Positions 1 through 10,171 of a DNA stretch of 39,594 nt are shown piece by piece. Within the stretch, counting starts at the first letter, position 1. The number at the start of each line of letters is the position of its first letter. This stretch comes from Chara braunii (taxonomy: Eukaryota; Streptophyta; Charophyceae; Charales; Characeae). The notes beneath the pieces were generated by a model. The model was not told the origin of the DNA, did not search any database, and was given only the letters and a program-made list of their open reading frames with translations. Location of the stretch: contig BFEA01000374.1 of the NCBI GenBank assembly GCA_003427395.1, positions 481,498 to 521,091 of the forward strand, read 5' to 3'. The position numbers were made by a program, and so were the translations under genes.

Positions 1-1997
1 GCGGGTCCCCTTGCCTTACTGATCGTGAGATTGGGTAGTTGTAAGACAAGAAGCCATTAATCTGTACACAACCAGAAGAATCGTTATACAGGGTCTGGAC
101 CCATTTCCTAAAGATTGGCCCCACCCCCATGCGTTCCATGCTTGCGTCCATAAAGGCCCAGTTGACTTGATCGTATGCTTTCTCAAAATCGAAAAAGAGT
201 ATGGTTGTGTTTATTCTTCTTTGCCTAACTTTGTTGGCTGCTTAGCGTCCCGGGATAAACCCTGTTTGGTCTATGTGAAAGCATTTGTCCGTTATCCTCA
301 TAATTGTAGCAGCCAGGGTCTTTGCCAGGATTTTATATGGAAGGGTTAGTAAGGAAATAGGTCTATAATTCCTAATGTCCTCCTTGTCACCCTTCTTATA
401 TAGTAACGTGACCACATTGCTACTTATTATGCCGCCTAGGCCCCCCTTTTCGAAACTATCCCTGTAGAAACTCAAAAGGTCCCCCCCTAAGTTTGGTCAA
501 AACTTCTCCCAGAATTCCTTTGTCAGCCCATCTATGTCTGGTGTCTTGTCATTTTTCATACTCGTGAGGGCTTGCTGAAGCTCGTCCAATGATAGGGGTC
601 TGTCCAATTCTTCTGTTTGTTCTTTCAATATTGTCTGTTCCAAATACTGTAGCATTCTTTGTCTTGCTTCTAGAGTACTGCTCGGAGTAGGTACTTGGGT
701 CTTGGACTGATATAATTCTTGGTAAAAAAAATTGCCACAACTAAAATTTCTTCACTAGTCTCCACTGTTGTCGTCAGGTTGTGGAGGGTTTTAAGTTTCT
801 CTATTGTGGCCGCTCTTGTATTCGCCTTAATTCGGGCGAAGAAGTGTTTTGACATCGATTCGTTGAGCTCATATTCACACATTCTGGTTCTTATTTGCAG
901 ACCCTTTAACTCCCACCATTTCCACATTGCCAACTCTTCTCTTGCTTTCTCAAATATGTCTGTATAAAGAGCCGAAGACGGGTCATCCCTCAGGTTGTGT
1001 TCTGCTACCTTTAGTGCCTCCTCCAGGCTCCGCTTTCTCTGTTTCCTAATAGAGGCCAACTTCCTTGACATGCCCGCCACTTTTTTCGCTAGAAGGGAAT
1101 AGCTTTCTATGAACCACTCCCTCCTGTCCATGCTAGGTAAAAGACTCATGCATCTTTCCTTCCAAAAATTTTGCATCTCTTCTTGAAAAGTTTGGCTCAA
1201 CAAGAGGGAGTTGTTCAATTTCTGAAAACCTGCGCCTTTTCTTACTCGTTGCTCAAAGCATAAAGTGATCTCTATGGGCTTGTGATCCAGTCCTGAATAG
1301 GGTGCAAGAGGCAAGATCTCTGCTTGCTTCACCGCCCCCATCATTGTCTTTGACACTAGGAAGTAGTCTATTCTTGAGAAGGCAGTGTGATCGGCATGGT
1401 TCTTTTTTACCAGAGTGAAGGATCTCGTTGTGGGGTGGGGTCAACTAATCCATGATCGATCATCAGTCTCTAGACAGGTGATGCCTCGTTTATGTTGTAA
1501 GGCTGTGTGGAGCGGGATATTCAGTCTGTTTCTGGATCGAGGGTAGCATTCCAATACCCCGCTAATATGCATGGTATCAGGGGAGGGAGGTCACTACTCA
1601 ATCTTGCCAAAAAAAACGCTCTTTCCGTTGAGTTATTCGACGCATATACACAGACCAGATGAAATTCTTCCTCCTTCCATTTGAAATGCATGAAACACCA
1701 TCTTCCCTCTTGAAGATCTGCCCCCTTATTAACCACACTTCCTGTCGTGTAAAAGCGGGACGATTTTGGGATCAAGATCGTTGTTCCTTTCGTATTAGAG
1801 TTGATGTCTGCCGCCCATATTTCATCTTTTATACCTCCCATTTTCCTTGCCATAAATTTCCTGATCCTGTCATGTTCCGAGGAGAAGGATAGATGAGTTT
1901 CTTGATGCATTATGATGTCTGCCTTTAATTTGTTGTTCAGTGTTAGTCCTGAAAGAATACCGTTCAATTTTTCCTCCTTATCCATCACGTTTCCCAA
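1..1997 (-). pseudogene. LINE ORF2: APE endonuclease plus reverse transcriptase, broken
   Basis: The N-terminal endonuclease part (1997-1521) shows the catalytic Q-E-T-H-L motif and a Y-A-S-N-N segment. The usual G-D-W/F-N motif reads A-G-Y-W-N, so its Asp is lost. The endonuclease continues out of frame: S-R-I-D-Y-F near 1375-1360 and L-D-H-K-P-I near 1290-1270, then a basic helical linker to about 720. RT blocks follow: D-K-T-P-D-I-D-G-L near 550-520, V-V-T-L-L-Y-K-K-G-D with N-Y-R-P-I-S-L-L near 415-350, and Q-T-G-F-I-P-G-R at 268-245. An in-frame TAA at 244-242 follows, and the same frame then resumes with F-D-F-E-K-A-Y-D (motif A) and R-S-V-R-Q-G-D-P (motif B) up to base 1. Further breaks are a stop at 496-498, stops between 1360 and 1520, and a frame change near 480. 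The enzyme would nick target DNA and prime cDNA synthesis. This copy cannot. Confidence 0.85.
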
Positions 1998-2064
1998 CCT
2001 TGATATTCTAGCACCTGATCACAATCCCTTGATCCTTCCAATCCTCCAGAACCCCCCGAAACAT

Positions 2065-2340
2065 TCACCCGTCTCCTGAACTCCTCCATTTGGGCTGCAC
2101 TTCATGACCTGGCCTAACGGTGATCTTGTTAAGTTCGTCCTGGGACGGTGCATCGCCCCCCGTGTCTTCTCCCATGGGGTCGTCCCTGGAACCTCCTTCC
2201 TCTGTCGTCAGCCCTTTGGCTTCCTCCATCCCTGATCCCATTTCCCCTGTACTAGGAGAACTTATCCAGCCCGGATCCCTGCTCATCCTCCTCATTTTCA
2301 CCATCAGCTTGCCAGCCTTGTGACTCCTCGTCTCATTCAT
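2065..2340 (-). other. Small ORF between LINE ORF1 and ORF2, probably non-functional spacer or ORF1 remnant
   Basis: A 91-codon hydrophilic frame starts at the ATG at 2340 and overlaps the last codons of ORF1 by a few bases. It is rich in Gly, Glu, Ser and Asp and has no motif I recognise. It could be a shifted remnant of the ORF1 C-terminus, an acidic linker that preceded the endonuclease, or chance. It is listed because it fills the roughly 335-base space between ORF1 and the endonuclease. Confidence 0.25.
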
Positions 2341-5001
2341 CACTCCTATAAAACTTGTCCCAGTCTGCTGGATAAGCTATTGCGTCCAAATTTCCATCCC
2401 CCTCTAGCATACCTGAAGTAACCAGTTGCACAATCGATACTGCTGTCAGCTCTGCCGGCAGGCAAGGACCTGCTAGTACGCTGTATGGTACCGCTGTTAT
2501 CGTCCGCCACGGTCTCCATCTCATCCCTGTTTTCAGACTTGCCGTCGTCGACAACTTAACAATCAGAGGTGAAAAAGCTTGGGGAGGGTGTCTCGCTTGT
2601 TTTGTCCTGTGTGATGCTGGGTCTTCTTGTTCTGTTTGAGACTGCGTGTCTTGTTGAGCCATCTCGTCAGATACCGTATCATATACTCCTAGAGGAAAGT
2701 CTGTCGTAACCTTTTCCCTGAGGATGTCTGCCACGTTTTGGCCTTCCTCAAAACACGAAATCTGAAATGAGACATCTGTTGCCACCTGCCATTCATTTAC
2801 TTTATCCAAATATCTTGCTACAATCAAAGGCCTGATGTTCATTAGTGTCAATCTGGAAGAACGGGCCGTTTCCACTACCAGGGGTGCCTGTTTCTTGGCG
2901 ATGTGAGAGATCGTAGTGAATTCGGGTGCATATTCTTCATTCAGTTTCTTCAGCTTGTCAGTCTGGGCCATAACTGCTACCGCTTCTTGTTCTAGAAGTG
3001 TTCGTCCCGAGTCATCCTGAAACTCCGCTGGCATTGTGTCTGGTACCTTCTTTTTCTGATTCTTCCCAGACTTCCACTTCTTCGGGCGCAGATCTTGAAA
3101 TTCATCCTTGGATTCTGGAACAGTTTTGTCCTTGTCTTTCACCCCCTGTTCCTTTGCTCTCTTCTTTTCTGCATATCGAAACGCAGTGTATTCTGATAAC
3201 TCCTCGGCTTTGGCTTTCCTGAGAGCATGAAATTGGTTGCTGGAGGGTCCCCATGCCCCCAACAGTCCTTTTTTGCCACTTGTCTGCAATTTCTCCGCAT
3301 GTTTCGACCAAGCCACTCTGACATCAAAGGCATGCTCCCTTTCCCTTTTTACCTTGTCCACATAATCCCTGAGCCATTGCAGCGATTGCCCAAGTTCCCC
3401 TTCGCTGTCATTCTTTGAGTTCCCCTTTTTTGAGTTGCTTCCTTCCGTCCCTTGTTCCGATTCAGTTCCCCTCTCCTCTGATGTCTTGTCCTTTCCCTCT
3501 TTCCCCGCGGGGGCGTTGATCGAGGTTTTACTATCCCCAATTTTTGTCGCCCTTCTCTTCTTCAGCCCCCCCTCCTGGTTTTCTTTATGCCCTCCGTTCT
3601 CCAAGGAACGTTTGTTGTCTGTTTGCCCCCCTTTCTTTTTATGGAGCGCTGTTTGTTCCATGTTTTGCAGCAAGATTCTAACCGTGGCTGGTTCTTTGTT
3701 AAACTCCTGCACTTCCTGATCTCTGACTATGTCCAGGTCCCTTAGCAAATCTTCTCTGTCTTTTTCTTCCCTGATCACCCGTGAGTCGATCAGGGGATCG
3801 GTCCTAATCTTTGATGGGTTACCTGTCATTTTCCCGGTGGCCTTTTTCTGCCATCTGCTGTCAGCTGGGGGGAAAATGTTCGGTTTCTTAACAATCAGTT
3901 CCTGGTCGGCATAGTGCCAAACCCAATCAGGTTCTTCCAGGTTATCATAAAAAACCCAGCCATTGTAGTTGCTATCCGCGATGAACCAAATACTGGGTGC
4001 GTCCCCCACTTCGACCATCATGTTAGCGAGTAGTTTGTGTTCCTTTGTTTGTTTGGGAAATTTTAGACAGTTTGGATATGTTCCCATGTGTCCCCGTTCC
4101 CTGCACCGAAAGCAGATTGGGGCGGTCTTGGTTGATACCTTGATCTCGACCACGCTGTTTTCGATCTGCAGCTTCCAAGCATGCGGAAAGACAGGCGGGT
4201 TGTCTGTCTTGACTTCCAGCACTGCCGTCATAGAGCCACAGTGCGGAACCAGCAAGTCAAGGGTTGGTAGAATCCATTTGAGGATTCTGTTCGGTGGGTA
4301 TTGTCTTTCTAGTCTGTCCACCAGCAGCCCATGAAAACCCGGTTGAATGTTGTCGAACTGAACCCAGAAGTTGTCTTTCAACAGAGTTTGTTTGTAGGAG
4401 ACAGTAAATACCGGATTTTGCCTTTGCGCAGTCACTTTTTTCCATTTGGTGATCATGCAGACCGAACCGTTGCAATTCCTGGACTGCAACTCGGCCGCGG
4501 CCTTTGCATGCTCCTCGTGGATGAACAGTGCCGTGATGTTATTTCTTCCCAAGTTTTGTAGTGTGAAGGTTTTTCCCGACTGTTTTAGCTTCAGTTCTTT
4601 CTTGATGGTTTCTATGACCCATTTGCGTTTTTCTGTTGGCTGAAGCTCTACCCCATTCCGTGCAAAATTGAAGACTACCCCATGTCGTTCATGCAAATCG
4701 TCTAGTTCAGCCACCTTTTCTTCTGGGTATTTCCACACAATGATTTCTTCTTCTTTGCCCTCTGTTTTCTGCATCTCCGTGGTTTGTATCCCTTGACTAG
4801 TTCAGCCACCTTTTCTTCTGGGTATTTCCAAACAATGATTTCTTCTTCTTTGCCCTCTGTTTTCTGCATCTCCGTGGTTTGTATCCCTTGAACTTTCGTC
4901 TTATCTATCAGGAATTTCAGCGCCTCGTTATCGATTACACTGATGCATCTCTCCCCCGTATTTTGGTTCGTTGTGCTTGCGTTTTGGGTTGGGGAAGCCA
5001 T
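2333..5001 (-). pseudogene. LINE ORF1 (zinc-knuckle nucleic-acid-binding protein), frame broken by a 95-bp duplication
   Basis: The long frame 4774-2333 (813 codons) and the upstream frame 5001-4702 belong to one protein. The upstream frame holds the likely start (M-A-S-P-T-Q at 5001) and both encode the segment E-G-K-E-E-E-I-I-V-W-K-Y-P. A 95-bp tandem duplication (4702-4891) separates them, and 95 is not a multiple of 3. The N-terminal third has an RNA-binding-like globular region and then a zinc knuckle C-F-R-C-R-E-R-G-H, with the last Cys six residues after the His instead of the usual four. The middle is a highly charged Lys/Glu/Gln/Gly linker. The C-terminal 200 residues are more ordered. 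ORF1 proteins of this type coat the LINE RNA. The frame is long and nearly intact, so this is a fairly young copy apart from the duplication. Confidence 0.85.
4702..4891. repeat. 95-bp tandem duplication inside LINE ORF1
   Basis: Copy 1 is 4702-4796 and copy 2 is 4797-4891. They are almost identical: one difference inside (ccacacaatg versus ccaaacaatg), diverging only at the outer edge. The near identity points to a recent event, and the length shifts the ORF1 frame. Confidence 0.95.
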
Positions 5002-5099
5002 TCCCTTCCACTACGGGGAAGTCAGTCCTTACCTCTTCTCTGTCTGCTATCACCTCAGTGTTCCCTGGTTTGTGTTATGTGTTATACGTTCAGATGGTG

Positions 5100-6870
5100 T
5101 TCAAGGATAGTCAGTCTGAAAGAACCGGAGGGGAAAGCGGGTAAAATGGGGAGAGGGGTGAGAGTGATTCTGAATCGGGATGATGTCGAGAATGAGGCGG
5201 GATGTAAAGAGAGTGGGATCGGGGCGAGATCTAAACGGGTTCGGAGTGGTATTGGGCGAGACGGGCAGCAAAAGGGATCAAAGTGGGAACCAGTCACGAT
5301 CGGGTTGGGATCGAGACGGACTAGCTTGGACGAGGGGTGAGGGAGATTCTGAGTTCGGATGGATCGGAGTTAAAGATGGGATGTATATGATTGTGGGATC
5401 CGATCGGGAACGAGATGGGGTCAGAATACGCTATCAGTGAAAACAGGTTATGATTGAGATAAGAAAATGTGGACTCCGGGTGGGGATTTGGGCGGAGCCG
5501 GGTTGGGATCGGGTCGGGATGGGATTGAGATGTGGTCGGGAACACGAACGGGTCAGGGCGAAATAGATTGAGGGGGAGATGAAAGTGATTCTGTATTGGA
5601 ATGGGCTGGGGGTGAGTAGTGGGATCGGGTCGGGGTCACGGCGGGAGTAGGCTGGGATCGGGATGGGAGCGCTATGGATTCAGGGTGAGATCGGGTCAAG
5701 ATTTGGGCGGGATCTGGATGGGCTCGGGACGGGATCGAGATGGGATCAAAGTGGGATCTGGATGGGGTCGGGTTGAGGTCAGGGTGAGGTCGGGCTGGGC
5801 TCGAGATGGGCGTGGAGGGCGTGGAAAAGAAGGGAGCTTCCAAAAAAGGATCCGGTTTGGGAAGGGGACTGATGCCAGTGTGGGTTTCGAGCAGCGATCG
5901 AGTCGGAGGTGTGATCGGAGTGGTTTAGATGTGGGATCGGATCGTGATCATTGTGATAAGGTAACGTGAGCCGCTCGAGATGGGCTAGTTATGGACTTGG
6001 GGAGAGGTCGGATCGGGATTGGGCGGGATCGGGAAGGGGTCGGGGCCGGGATCACTATGGGATCCGACTGGGCCCCAGCTGGGATCGGTTGAGGTCGGAG
6101 TGAGGACCGGTTAGGATCGAGGCGGTCGTGAGAGAATCCGCCTCTCGATCAAAACCGGTTTGGGGTGGGAATCGGCGCCGGCGTGGGGTTCGAGAGGATA
6201 TCGGGTAAGATCAGAGAGGTTTGGATGAGGGATCGGGTCGGGGTCAAGACACGAATATGAAGTGAGGAAGATGAGAATAGGCTGGGCTCAAGGTGGGACC
6301 GTTAAGGGGTCAGGTTGAGATCGGATCGATGTTCTGGGTTGAGACCGGGACGGGATCACCGAGTAGGATCTGGATGGGATCGGGATGATGTCAGGGTGAG
6401 GTCGAGTTGGGATCACGGCGAGTGTGAAACAGAGTCGAGCCTCGATCAAAGCCCTGGTTTGTGGTGGGGACAGGTGTCGGATTGGGGTTTGAGCGAAGAT
6501 CCGGGACGGGATCGATTCGGGAGCAAGGTGAGGTCACGCGGGATCAGCTCATGAAAGGGGTGAAATCGGGATGAGTTCTCTGCGGGAACGAAACGATTGG
6601 GGAGTTTCGTGAGTTGGGGTTGGGGTGGGAAACGATCTCCATCAAAGGATGGGGGATTGGGATAACGGGGGGAACGTGATTCAGGGACTGGGCGGACAGG
6701 ATTCAGTCCACCTGGCGTGGAGATGGAGTCAGTTTGGGAGGGAGACTTTAGGGGCGGGATCGAGCTAGATAGTAGTCGGATCGGAAACGGGTTAGGGGTG
6801 AGCAAAAGATGGGAAGGGGGAGCGGGAAAAGGGGAGGAGAGTGTTAGTAGGCTGCTAGTAGGGAGTTTCT
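5100..6870. repeat. G-rich degenerate minisatellite built on GGGATCGGG / GGGATGGGATC words
   Basis: About 1.7 kb of the plus strand is dominated by short variants of GGGATCGGG, GGTCGGGAT and GGGATGGGATC, with many GATC sites and almost no C runs. No single exact period holds. The spacing of GATC words drifts around 6-16 bases, as in an old minisatellite or a purine-biased low-complexity tract. Open frames through it on the minus strand encode monotonous Ser-His-Pro-Asp-Pro-Ile-Pro-Thr-Arg strings. These are a by-product of the repeat and are not called as a gene. Many GGG runs are spaced closely enough for G-quadruplex formation (inference). Confidence 0.8.
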
Positions 6871-7195
6871 CACTCTGTCTGGCTGATCTTCGTCTTCGTG
6901 AAGGTCGAGAATTTGGTGATGGCAGTTGGGCGCTACCTTGGGGATGCCATTGTCGTAGTCGGGCATGATCCGACCAGTAGATGCATAGATGCATAAAACT
7001 TGAGCTGCTTACTGTTGGTCTGGGCGTGTGAACGATCTTCGATACTTCGCGTAATGGTGGAGCGGTCGCAGGCACTCTTCGCGGTGGTTCTGACGTCAGT
7101 GCGCCTCTTCAAAACCAGGCGCCTAAGCTTCCTTCCGCCTCATGAATTGGTGAGGCTTCACTCCATTCCCCTCTCCCTCCGCTCAATATGTCTGA
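6871..7195. other. No recognisable feature
   Basis: This is the transition from the G-rich repeat to the 3' flank of the Gln-rich protein gene. I see no coding frame, RNA gene or clear repeat here. Confidence 0.4.
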
Positions 7196-8768
7196 CTAAG
7201 CAGGAGGATCAGCAAGCGCGGGTGCTGGGCGTGCGCCCGTGATGCCCTGCGAGGGGCAGGCTATGGCGAGTGTGTAGTTCTTCGGCGATGGTACGCGTCG
7301 GTGCCCAGTCAGATCCGTGACACAACGCGGCGCGAACGCAACGTTGCGCTGACCGAGCGGCGCGAGCGCCAATTCGTTGGAATTTCTAAGCTGCGCTCTG
7401 AAGGCAAAAATTTCAAGGTTGATAATATTTGAAGTTTTTGAACGAATGGAGTTCGATCTCAACTCAGTACTTCCTTCCATCTTAGCGTGCAGGTTCTGCC
7501 TCACGCCCGCAGCCCCTTCTTCGTCGGAGGAAATTTTTATCCTCTTCGTCCTTGCTTTCAGTTTACCACTGCCCCGCGACCGGATCTTTACCCGATTTGC
7601 AGTAGGGGAACACACCGCAGGGGTGCGTTCCCCACCTCTTTTTCGCTTCTCACTGCTAGACGAGTCCATGCTCTTCTTCTCAGCCGCAGCACTGATGACT
7701 CGAAGCCGTTCGAGTTCTTCCTTCTCGCTGCTGCTAATCTTGGATCTGTTATCTACTCCTTCCAGTTTCTCCCTAATAAGCTTCAGCGAATCTCCCAGGG
7801 TAGCAGTAACCCATGCCTTCATCTCGTCAGACTTATCGCTCTTCTCACTCTCGTTGCTCACACGGTTTTCGCCGTGGCTACTCTCCGTCGGAAGCTCCAC
7901 AATCTTGACCCCACTGCGTCTGGATGTAGCAATCTTCTTCTTTGCTTCGTCCAGCGCCTTGTCCATCTTAATCTCCTCCAAGATGTCCATGTACTCCTTA
8001 GTGAAGTATGCCCGGCTTCCTGGTCCCGGAAAAGCATTCACAGCAGGTCCTTTTCCTCCACCTCCAGTAGTTCCGTGCCCTTGATTGCCGTGTCCAGTTC
8101 CTTGTTGTTGGAATGAATGCTGTTGGAATGAATGTTGTTGTCCATTCAGTTGCTGACTTGGTAGATTCTGCGTACTCCACTGCTGATTCGCTGGCCATTG
8201 GCCAGCGGGTTGCCATGGCTGTGCACACCATTGTCCCTGCGAAAGGGCTTGATGCTGCATTGGATTACTCGGCATAGTAATCACACCAGGCGGCATCATT
8301 GACGCTGCATTAAACTGCTGTTGCGGGAAAATCCCCGGTGGTGGTGGATAAGCAACTGGAGCAGCACTGTTACTCGCAAACGGCGCTTTGCTTACCCCTT
8401 GAGGGTTTTGGCCAAACCCATTACCCCCTTCCATCCAATATCTTCCGCAGTGGGACCCGCGTCCACGCCTTCCCCCCGCTTTCTTACCACGCCCTCTCCC
8501 GTACATACGCCCAACAGCTAACGAAGCAAGCACACCAACACCGATACCAACACCAATCGTCCACTTGTTCTCGTTACTGCCGATATCTTCCGCAGTGGGA
8601 CCAGCGTCCACGCCTTCCCCCCGCTTTCTTACCACGCCCTCTCCCGTACATACGCCCAACAGCTAACGGAACAAGCACACCAACACCGATACCAACACCG
8701 ATCGTCCACTTGTTCTCGTTACCGCCTCCAGTCAGAGCTACGATACTCTTCTTGATACTCAAGAGCAT
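7196..8768 (-). pseudogene. Gln/Gly-rich protein with N-terminal hydrophobic segment and C-terminal coiled coil; frame split by a 145-bp duplication
   Basis: I cannot name the function. The likely start is the ATG at 8768 (M-L-L-S-I-K-K-S). It is followed by one hydrophobic Gly/Val/Ile stretch of about 18 residues that could be a membrane anchor, then an Arg/Gly-rich basic patch. A 145-bp tandem duplication then shifts the frame, and the main frame (8659-7196, 487 codons) picks up in the second repeat copy. It runs through a Gln/Pro/Met-rich region (about 8340-8080), a Gly run, and a conserved-looking block A-Y-F-T-K-E-Y-M-D-I-L-E-E-I-K. Next come an alpha-helical Lys/Glu region with Ser/Lys-rich linkers and a nuclear-signal-like tail (R-T-K-R-I-K-I-S-S-D-E-E). 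The last 100 residues look less constrained. Similar proteins are, from memory, abundant in Chara, which suggests a lineage-specific repetitive family, possibly Gag-like. Confidence 0.55.
8439..8728. repeat. 145-bp tandem duplication
   Basis: The words atcttccgcagtggga, ccacgccctctcccgtac and caccaacaccgataccaac recur exactly 145 bases apart (for example 8441 and 8586). The copies differ at only a few positions. Because 145 = 3x48+1, the duplication places the two copies in different frames and breaks the minus-strand protein. It covers the hydrophobic segment and the Arg/Gly patch. Confidence 0.95.
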
Positions 8769-8910
8769 ACCCGATTAACGGGCTGGTACGTACTCCCTCG
8801 TTGCTTAAGCGTAACTCAATAATTCTTCCACAGGAGTCGCTTGATCGGACCGCAGCGACACTGCCACTGGAGAATCTTAGATTGGATGACTTGTGTCTGA
8901 CGAGCTACCT

Positions 8911-8939
8911 CACGTGACGAGTATAAAGCATCCCACGTG
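8911..8939 (+). promoter_or_regulatory. TATA box flanked by two CACGTG G-boxes
   Basis: CACGTG occurs at 8911-8916 and 8934-8939, with TATAAA at 8922-8927 between them. In plants CACGTG is the core bound by bZIP and bHLH factors. The TATA box reads on the plus strand, about 80 bases before a small ATG-initiated ORF. The palindromic G-boxes could also serve the minus-strand gene that starts at 8768. No experimental signal can be read from sequence alone. Confidence 0.4.
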
Positions 8940-9008
8940 TCGCTCACCAAGAGAGCATAACTTCTGCGGTTCGCCCTTCACTGCGCGATCACATCTCCAC
9001 TGGAATCA

Positions 9009-9113
9009 ATGGATCAGAACACCATCACTGCCGCTGGAGACGCATATCAAGTCTTAGATATGTTGCATGATAAGCTGATTCGTGTGCTAAGCCGGTTACG
9101 AGCATGCGAATAA
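9009..9113 (+). CDS. 34-residue candidate micro-ORF downstream of a TATA/G-box cluster
   Basis: The ATG at 9009 opens 34 codons ending in TAA at 9111-9113. The peptide starts M-D-Q-N-T-I-T-A-A-G-D-A-Y and its second half (V-L-D-M-L-H-D-K-L-I-R-V-L-S-R-L-R) would form an amphipathic, leucine-spaced helix. The start lies about 80 bases after a TATAAA, a plausible leader length. It could instead be the first exon of a longer gene, part of a mobile-element leader, or chance. I know of no family for it. It is short, so confidence is low. Confidence 0.25.
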   Translation: MDQNTITAAGDAYQVLDMLHDKLIRVLSRLRACE

Positions 9114-9348
9114 TGATTTTAAAATTCGGAAAATTTGGAAAATTAGCCGAGTAAATCCGGCTATAGAATGGAAATAGCGTGAAAATAAAATCCAAGTTAA
9201 TTTGTCACCAGCGTCGCAAATGGCACAGCCTCGACGCTCAGTAAGCAAGCGCATTCCACTTAGGAGAGTAGATAATTAAGTAAGCAATAAAACAATGAGA
9301 CAATAAGACAATGAAGCCACAAGTAAATAAATGAACCTCGCGCGAGAG

Positions 9349-9721
9349 TCACGATGTAACTATCGGCACATCGTGTAGTTCTTTCTTTGCTTTCCTTACT
9401 TTGGCTTTTTGTGTGGCTTCTCTTTTAGCTCTTCTAGCATCTCCCCTTTTACTTTGGCTTGCCATGTGTGCCATAGCGTCCCACTTGCAGACTATGAAAA
9501 GGAGGCAGAGGAAAGGGGGAGGGGTATATTGTGTTTGTTCTCCTAATTACGCATAGGGGGAGGGAGAAAGGGAAGGGGAGGGAGATGGGGGGAAGAAGAA
9601 ACAGAACAGGGGAAAGACGAGCTTCACAGGGTTCTCAGTACTCACCAGTAGACCAAACTGCGAGAGACTGACACACTTGTCTGCTCTCATAGGGATGCTC
9701 ATTCCTAGCGTTTAATGGTTT
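9349..9721 (-). CDS. Last two exons of an unrecognised spliced gene (basic C-terminus)
   Basis: On the minus strand an acceptor (pyrimidine tract, then gtgcag) precedes an exon at 9721-9646. It encodes K-P-L-N-A-R-N-E-H-P-Y-E-S-R and then Q-V-C-Q-S-L-A-V-W-S-T. It ends at a consensus donor GTGAGT (9645-9640). After a pyrimidine-rich intron, an acceptor ttttcatag precedes the exon 9491-9349, which opens in the matching phase (G+TC). That exon encodes C-K-W-D-A-M-A-H-M-A-S and a Lys/Arg/Ala-rich helix, ending V-T-S-stop at 9351-9349. The exon lengths (76 and 143) keep one frame. I do not recognise the family. The basic tail suggests nucleic-acid binding or nuclear location (inference). Upstream exons are uncertain. 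Confidence 0.5.
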
Positions 9722-9969
9722 CTGCACGGGAGCAGGGAAGGGAAGGGGAGGGAGAGAAGGAGGGGGGAAGAGAAGTAGGAGACTGGAGGGAGGAGAAGAG
9801 CAGGGGAAAGAGGAAATGGAATTGAACAAGCCTTATGCTGTAATCTTCTATCAACTTATCAAGTTATATGTGATACTACTTTGAATGATTGTAATGTCTT
9901 GATATTGTAATGTTTTGATGAAACACCCATTTCATTGGTGAAAGGTGGAAGGTCCCCCATGTCTGGAAT

Positions 9970-10171
9970 CCATACACACCCATTTTCGTTTCAGAACACC
10001 TGCACCTTATACTTCGTCTGTTCAGATAGTGATGCTCATTCATATGTATTTATAAGTTTCTGCATGAGAAGAGGGACGAGAAGCGGAGGGATAGGAGGAG
10101 GGGGAAGAGACGCAGTGGAGGGGGGACATGAGCAGGGGAAAGAGGAACCACATTGGGTCCTCAATACTCAC
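9970..10171 (-). pseudogene. Decayed duplicate of the exon at 9646-9721 with its preceding intron
   Basis: On the minus strand, the donor at 10171 is followed by an intron of about 112 bases. The intron start (gtgagtattgaggaccc) closely resembles that after the exon at 9646 (gtgagtactgagaaccc). Its acceptor, ctcatgcag, leads to AAACTTATAAATA and then GAATGAGCATC, matching AAACCATTAAACG and then GAATGAGCATC at 9721-9690. In this copy the frame stops within a few codons. This looks like a tandem exon duplication in which the upstream copy died. Confidence 0.5.

Larger units (their letters stand above)
1..5060 (-). mobile_element. Decayed LINE (non-LTR retrotransposon), 3' part beyond the window edge
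   Basis: A non-LTR retrotransposon lies on the minus strand with the usual order: ORF1 with a zinc knuckle (2333-5001), then ORF2 with an APE endonuclease and reverse transcriptase (1997 down to 1). The RT is cut by the left window edge after the conserved R-Q-G-D-P motif, so the catalytic YADD box, the 3' UTR and the poly-A tail are not visible. Both ORFs carry stops and frameshifts, so this copy is not autonomous. The 5' boundary near 5060 is an estimate, placed just before the G-rich repeat. Family-level similarity to L1-like plant LINEs is inferred from the domain order. Confidence 0.85.

Noticed and set aside
2998-4643. Several plus-strand frames antisense to LINE ORF1
   Set aside because: The minus-strand frame carries the zinc knuckle and is far longer; the plus frames are Phe/Ser-rich shadows.
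5082-5843. Minus-strand frames encoding Pro-Asp-Pro-Ile-Pro-Thr-Arg-type repeats
   Set aside because: They arise in all frames from the G-rich minisatellite, have no defined start or domain, and break often.
7377-8116. Two long plus-strand frames over the Gln-rich gene
   Set aside because: They are antisense shadows: their residue composition mirrors the minus-strand coding sequence and they have no motif.
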